Shown: positions 6,788-9,037 of the stretch, in pieces
How the letters are laid out: each line of letters opens with the position of its first letter
Numbering within the stretch: the first letter of the stretch is position 1
Assembly: GCA_023249815.1 (NCBI GenBank)
Contig: JAHFBX010000096.1
Coordinates: 1 to 9,037, forward strand
Source: Candidatus Eiseniibacteriota bacterium
GTDB taxonomy: Bacteria > Eisenbacteria > RBG-16-71-46
DNA: 9,037 bases
Reading direction: 5' to 3'
Made by a program: the position numbers and the translations under genes
Notes under the pieces: model-generated
Database searches by the model: none
The model's input: the letters and a program-made list of their open reading frames with translations, nothing else
Told to the model about the DNA's origin: nothing

Positions 6788-7618
6788 CTATCGACGGACG
6801 TCGGGCAGCAGCAGGTCGATGCGCCCCACGAGCGCAGTACGGAGCGCCGCGGCCTCGTTCAACCCTGCGGCCCGCACGGCGTCCGGCGGCAGCGCACCCA
6901 CGAACACGCTACCCGGCACCACCTCGAGCCGGCCGGCGGCGCGCACGACGTAGGCGGCGTCCGAGCGCGTCTCGCCCGGGAGCTCGCGCGTCACCACCGC
7001 AAGGTAGCCAGCGGGAAGCCCCGGCGCGCGCGACGCCTGCGTGATGTCGAGCGGGAACGCGAACGGCCGGCGGAGCCGCGCGAACCGCTCGCGGGCCTGC
7101 GCGGCATCGTGGCCGTAGAGCGACGGGTCCAGGCTCAGCGTGTTCACCACCAGTTCGGCGCCCGGCCGCACGCCGTCGCCGGGATCGGTCGCGGAAGCCA
7201 GCACCGGGACACGCAGCCGGCCGGCGTCGCGCGCCCCGTTGCCGTCCGGGCGCTCGCCCGAGGCGCGCGCGCCAACGTCCGTGACAGCGAAGCCCGCGCG
7301 CAGCCGCTCCCACGCGCCGAGCATGGCCTCGTGGTCGGCGCGCCCGTTCCGGCCGCGGCTCTTGACGCGCGCCCACGCCCGGTAGAGCTGCTCGTACGCG
7401 CCGTCGCCGAGGGCCAGGGCCAGTCGGGCCGCCACGTCCTCGCCGGGCACCTTGCGACCGTGCTCGATGTTGAACAGGAACGAGGTTGCGAGGCCGCCCG
7501 CGGCCTCCGAGAGCCTCTTGTAAGACAGGCCCTGCGCAAGTCGCAGCGAGCGGATGCGAAGCGCGACCGGGTCGTCCGCGACCGCCGGGGCATCCTGCAC
7601 ACGGGTCGTGCTGGTCAT
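6788..7618 (-). CDS. XRE-type helix-turn-helix regulator with uncharacterised C-terminal domain
   Basis: This 276-residue protein is probably the transcriptional regulator of the export operon it heads. Residues 18-75 form a Cro/C1-type helix-turn-helix: LRIRSLRLAQGLSYKRLSEA, then a recognition helix around TSFLFNIEHGRKVP. Residues 76-112 look helical. After a Gly/Asp-rich linker (113-134) comes a beta-rich domain (135-248) starting RVPVLASATDPGDG, with a later segment ASRAPGLPAGYLAVVTRE (195-212). The order and spacing faintly resemble the LexA/S24 fold used by many XRE repressors, with Ser196 in the nucleophile position but Arg instead of the catalytic Lys (around R226-R230), so any such domain would not be expected to self-cleave. 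That comparison is inference; the domain could be an unrelated ligand sensor. A leaderless mRNA is likely, as no Shine-Dalgarno precedes the ATG. Confidence 0.8.
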   Translation of the reverse strand: MTSTTRVQDAPAVADDPVALRIRSLRLAQGLSYKRLSEAAGGLATSFLFNIEHGRKVPGEDVAARLALALGDGAYEQLYRAWARVKSRGRNGRADHEAMLGAWERLRAGFAVTDVGARASGERPDGNGARDAGRLRVPVLASATDPGDGVRPGAELVVNTLSLDPSLYGHDAAQARERFARLRRPFAFPLDITQASRAPGLPAGYLAVVTRELPGETRSDAAYVVRAAGRLEVVPGSVFVGALPPDAVRAAGLNEAAALRTALVGRIDLLLPDVRR

Positions 7619-7626
7619 GACCGCAC

Positions 7627-7654
7627 GCTATCGCGTTCTCCCATGGGATGCCAA
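7627..7654 (-). promoter_or_regulatory. Candidate promoter of the regulator/export operon
   Basis: On the minus strand a -35-like TTGGCA (7649-7654, five of six to the sigma-70 consensus) is followed after 16 bases by a -10-like GATAGC (7627-7632, three of six). Transcription would start about 7619-7621, at or one to three bases before the ATG at 7618, giving a leaderless or nearly leaderless mRNA. The lack of any Shine-Dalgarno fits that. The twin palindromes begin four bases upstream of the -35 element. Found by eye only; the organism's sigma-factor consensus is unknown. Confidence 0.4.
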
Positions 7655-7692
7655 TTCTCGGGCGCCCGCAGGGGTCGTTCGCGGGCGCCCGC
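7655..7692. repeat. Twin palindromic direct repeat, candidate operator
   Basis: The perfect 10-bp palindrome CGGGCGCCCG occurs twice, at 7659-7668 and 7682-7691, centres 23 bp apart (about two helical turns). The repeated unit is longer than the palindrome: TTCNCGGGCGCCCGC at 7655-7669 and 7678-7692 matches at 14 of 15 positions. The second copy extends to a 12-bp palindrome (7681-7692). The pair sits just upstream of the candidate -35 of the regulator gene. Paired dyads two turns apart are a common arrangement for dimeric XRE regulators. In such GC-rich DNA a single site could be chance, but two identical ones at this spacing are more notable. Confidence 0.45.
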
Positions 7693-7711
7693 GGCCGACC
7701 ACGATGCGTTG

Positions 7712-7727
7712 CAGCCCGCGCGGGCTG
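7712..7727. repeat. 16-bp perfect palindrome in the divergent region
   Basis: CAGCCCGCGCGGGCTG is its own reverse complement over all 16 bases. Its centre lies 33 bp from that of the nearer twin palindrome and about 80 bp before the candidate M16 promoter. The half-site GCGGGC is shared with the twin sites but in the opposite (everted) arrangement. It could be a further operator site, or a chance product of the composition. It is not followed by a T-run, so it is not a typical terminator. Confidence 0.4.
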
Positions 7728-7806
7728 AGCACGCGCTCGTGGCGGCGCTTGCGGGCGCGCGAACGGCGCGTCCGTCCGCGCGCGCGACGCGTCCGGCCCG
7801 GCCCGG

Positions 7807-7835
7807 TTGTGGCCTGACGCACGCCACCCTAGCCT
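7807..7835 (+). promoter_or_regulatory. Candidate promoter of the M16 peptidase gene
   Basis: A -35-like TTGTGG (7807-7812) and a -10-like TAGCCT (7830-7835) are separated by 17 bases, with three of six consensus matches in each. This would place transcription start near 7842 and leave a ~34-base leader carrying the ribosome binding site. The matches are weak; location and spacing are the main support. Confidence 0.3.
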
Positions 7836-7865
7836 CGCTTCGGTCCACGTTCCGCCCATCCTTCG

Positions 7866-7871
7866 AGGAGG
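7866..7871 (+). promoter_or_regulatory. Strong ribosome binding site of the M16 peptidase
   Basis: AGGAGG lies four bases before the ATG at 7876. It is the clearest Shine-Dalgarno in the window and fixes the start of the peptidase, directly ahead of its signal peptide. Confidence 0.8.
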
Positions 7872-7875
7872 CATC

Positions 7876-9037
7876 ATGTCGCGTCCAACCGCGCTCGCGC
7901 TGGCGGTATTGCTGGCCGTGCCCGTGGCGCAGGCCGCCACGCGCCCGGCGGCCCGGGCTTCGGCGCCCGCGCTCTCGCCCGCCAACTATCCGGTCGAGCG
8001 CTACACGCTCGACAACGGCCTCACCGTGATCCTGCACGAGGACCACACCGTTCCCGTGGTGTGCTTCTGGCAGTGGTACAAGGTGGGATCGCGCAACGAG
8101 CACCAGGGCATCACGGGGTTGTCGCACTTCTTCGAGCACATGATGTTCAACGGCTCCAAGAACTGTCCGCCCAAGGAGTACGACCGCCAGCTCGAGTCGC
8201 GCGGCGCGTACTCGAACGCGTTCACGAGCCACGACATGACCGCCTACTACGAAGAGGGCGGCAAGGAGTCGCTCGAGAAGATGCTCGAGCTGGACTCCGA
8301 CCGCATGCGAGAGTTGTCGCTTCTGCCAGACCTCCTCAAGAGCGAGGTCGAGGTCGTGCGAGAAGAGCGCCGCTTCCGCACCGATAACTCGGTGCCCGGG
8401 CTCTTGGACGAGGCGCTCTATTCCACCGCGTTCGTGGCGTCGCCGTACGGTTGGCCGGTGGTGGGCTGGATGAAGGATCTGGAGCGCATCACGCGCGACG
8501 AGATGGTGGACTACTTCCGCACCTACTACGCGCCGAACAACTGCGCGCTGCTGCTCGTGGGCGACTTCGACCCGGCGGACGCCAAGTCGAAGATCGCGCA
8601 CTACTTCGGCGCCATCCCGCGCCAGAAGCCGCCGGCGCCACCGGTGAACGCCGAGCCCGACCAGAACGGCGAGAAGCGCGTGGACGTGCGCTACCCGAGC
8701 GAGACGGTGTCGTTCGACGTGGGCTACAAGGCGCCGGGCGTGGCGAGCGACGACATCTGGGTGCTCGACATCTTGTCCAACGTGCTGGCGGGGGGCGAGT
8801 CGTCGCGGCTTCACCAGGCGCTCGTCTACGACCAGCAGATCGCGCTGTCGGCGAACGCCTCCTACCGCGCCGGACTCGAACCCGGGCTGTTCGAACTCTA
8901 CGTAGAGATGAAGCCCGGTAAGTCCGCGGCGGACGGCGAGAAGTCGCTGTACGCCGAGCTCGAGCGGCTGTCCACGGACGGGCCCACGGAACGCGAGCTG
9001 CAGAAGGCGAGGAACCAGGCCGAGGCCGGGTTCATCT
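7876..9037 (+). CDS. Secreted M16 family zinc metallopeptidase (3' end outside window)
   Basis: This frame stays open for 387 codons from the ATG to the window edge, so the gene is partial. Residues 1-20 are a signal peptide with a likely cut after AQA (VAQA|ATRP), placing the enzyme in the periplasm or on the cell surface. The M16 (insulinase/pitrilysin) domain starts near residue 40 (NYPVERYTLDNGLTVILHED). The zinc site is complete: HFFEH with H84, catalytic E87 and H88, then the third ligand E163 (VVREERR), giving HxxEH-x74-E, the family spacing. RGAYSNAFTSHDMTAYY after it is also typical. From about residue 275 the inactive partner domain begins (RYPSETVSFDVGYKAPG, then NVLAGGESSRLHQAL). 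Family members degrade peptides or process proteins; the substrate is not evident. The gene is divergent from the export operon and has its own strong ribosome binding site. Confidence 0.95.
   Translation, partial: MSRPTALALAVLLAVPVAQAATRPAARASAPALSPANYPVERYTLDNGLTVILHEDHTVPVVCFWQWYKVGSRNEHQGITGLSHFFEHMMFNGSKNCPPKEYDRQLESRGAYSNAFTSHDMTAYYEEGGKESLEKMLELDSDRMRELSLLPDLLKSEVEVVREERRFRTDNSVPGLLDEALYSTAFVASPYGWPVVGWMKDLERITRDEMVDYFRTYYAPNNCALLLVGDFDPADAKSKIAHYFGAIPRQKPPAPPVNAEPDQNGEKRVDVRYPSETVSFDVGYKAPGVASDDIWVLDILSNVLAGGESSRLHQALVYDQQIALSANASYRAGLEPGLFELYVEMKPGKSAADGEKSLYAELERLSTDGPTERELQKARNQAEAGFI

Larger units (their letters stand above)
7619..7875. other. Divergent intergenic control region
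   Basis: These 257 bases separate the minus-strand regulator/export operon from the plus-strand M16 peptidase gene. The segment is extremely G+C-rich and holds three short palindromes (7659-7668, 7682-7691, 7712-7727), a candidate promoter on each strand and one strong ribosome binding site. Open frames crossing it in several phases are composition artefacts. I found no small gene with its own start signal here. Confidence 0.7.

Noticed and set aside
7767..7795. CGCGTCCG occurring twice 21 bases apart
   Set aside because: Short, CG-dominated and in a stretch of near-simple GC sequence, so chance is a sufficient explanation.
6131..8029. A 632-codon plus-strand open frame across the adaptor, the regulator gene, the intergenic region and the M16 start
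   Set aside because: It is antisense to two recognisable genes and out of frame with the M16 gene. Its protein is low-complexity Arg/Ala/Ser with no motif. Long spurious frames are expected at this G+C content.
7615..8814. A 399-codon minus-strand open frame opposite the M16 peptidase
   Set aside because: The plus strand there encodes a clear signal peptide and a complete M16 zinc site; the minus-strand product is His/Arg/Val-rich without any recognisable domain.
1..9037. A defence island, mobile element or CRISPR array
   Set aside because: No transposase, integrase, phage or repeat-spacer structure was found. Composition is uniform and the genes are transport, phosphate signalling, regulation and peptidase families.

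Overview
The window is about 9 kb of very GC-rich bacterial DNA (roughly 70% G+C by eye), densely coded, with four-base start/stop overlaps inside its operons. A periplasmic adaptor with a lipobox and a secreted M16 peptidase point to a Gram-negative-type (diderm) organism. I cannot place it firmly. The composition and protein style would suit uncultured high-GC lineages such as Eisenbacteria/Gemmatimonadota-like bacteria or a myxobacterium-like group, but that is an impression and not a result.

Left block (1-2676, plus strand): the 3' part of a high-affinity phosphate uptake operon, pstC (last 36 codons), pstA, pstB and phoU. PstC and PstA form the membrane channel and PstB is the ATPase. 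PhoU ties transporter status to phosphate signalling. pstC/pstA overlap, pstA/pstB are one base apart, and phoU stands off by 82 bases. The binding protein PstS and any PhoR/PhoB genes lie outside the window.

Middle block (7618 down to 2630, minus strand): five co-directional genes with overlaps or short gaps that look like one operon. In transcription order they are an XRE-type helix-turn-helix regulator with an extra C-terminal domain, a HlyD/YbhG-type lipoprotein adaptor, an ABC-2 type ATPase, an ABC-2 type permease, and a polytopic NnrS-family protein. Together they suggest a self-regulated tripartite-like export system with a nitrosative-stress or haem-related membrane protein at the end. 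The last gene runs convergently into phoU and overlaps its 3' end by 47 bases.

Right block (7619-9037): a 257-base divergent intergenic region holds two copies of a 10-bp palindrome 23 bp apart, a 16-bp perfect palindrome, and plausible promoters in both directions. It is followed by a plus-strand M16 zinc peptidase gene with a signal peptide and a complete HxxEH...E metal site. This gene runs off the right end of the window.

I saw no tRNA, rRNA, CRISPR array, insertion sequence or phage gene. The most interesting part is the regulator-led export operon with its palindromic control region. Its parts belong to known families, and the novelty, if any, lies in the combination.
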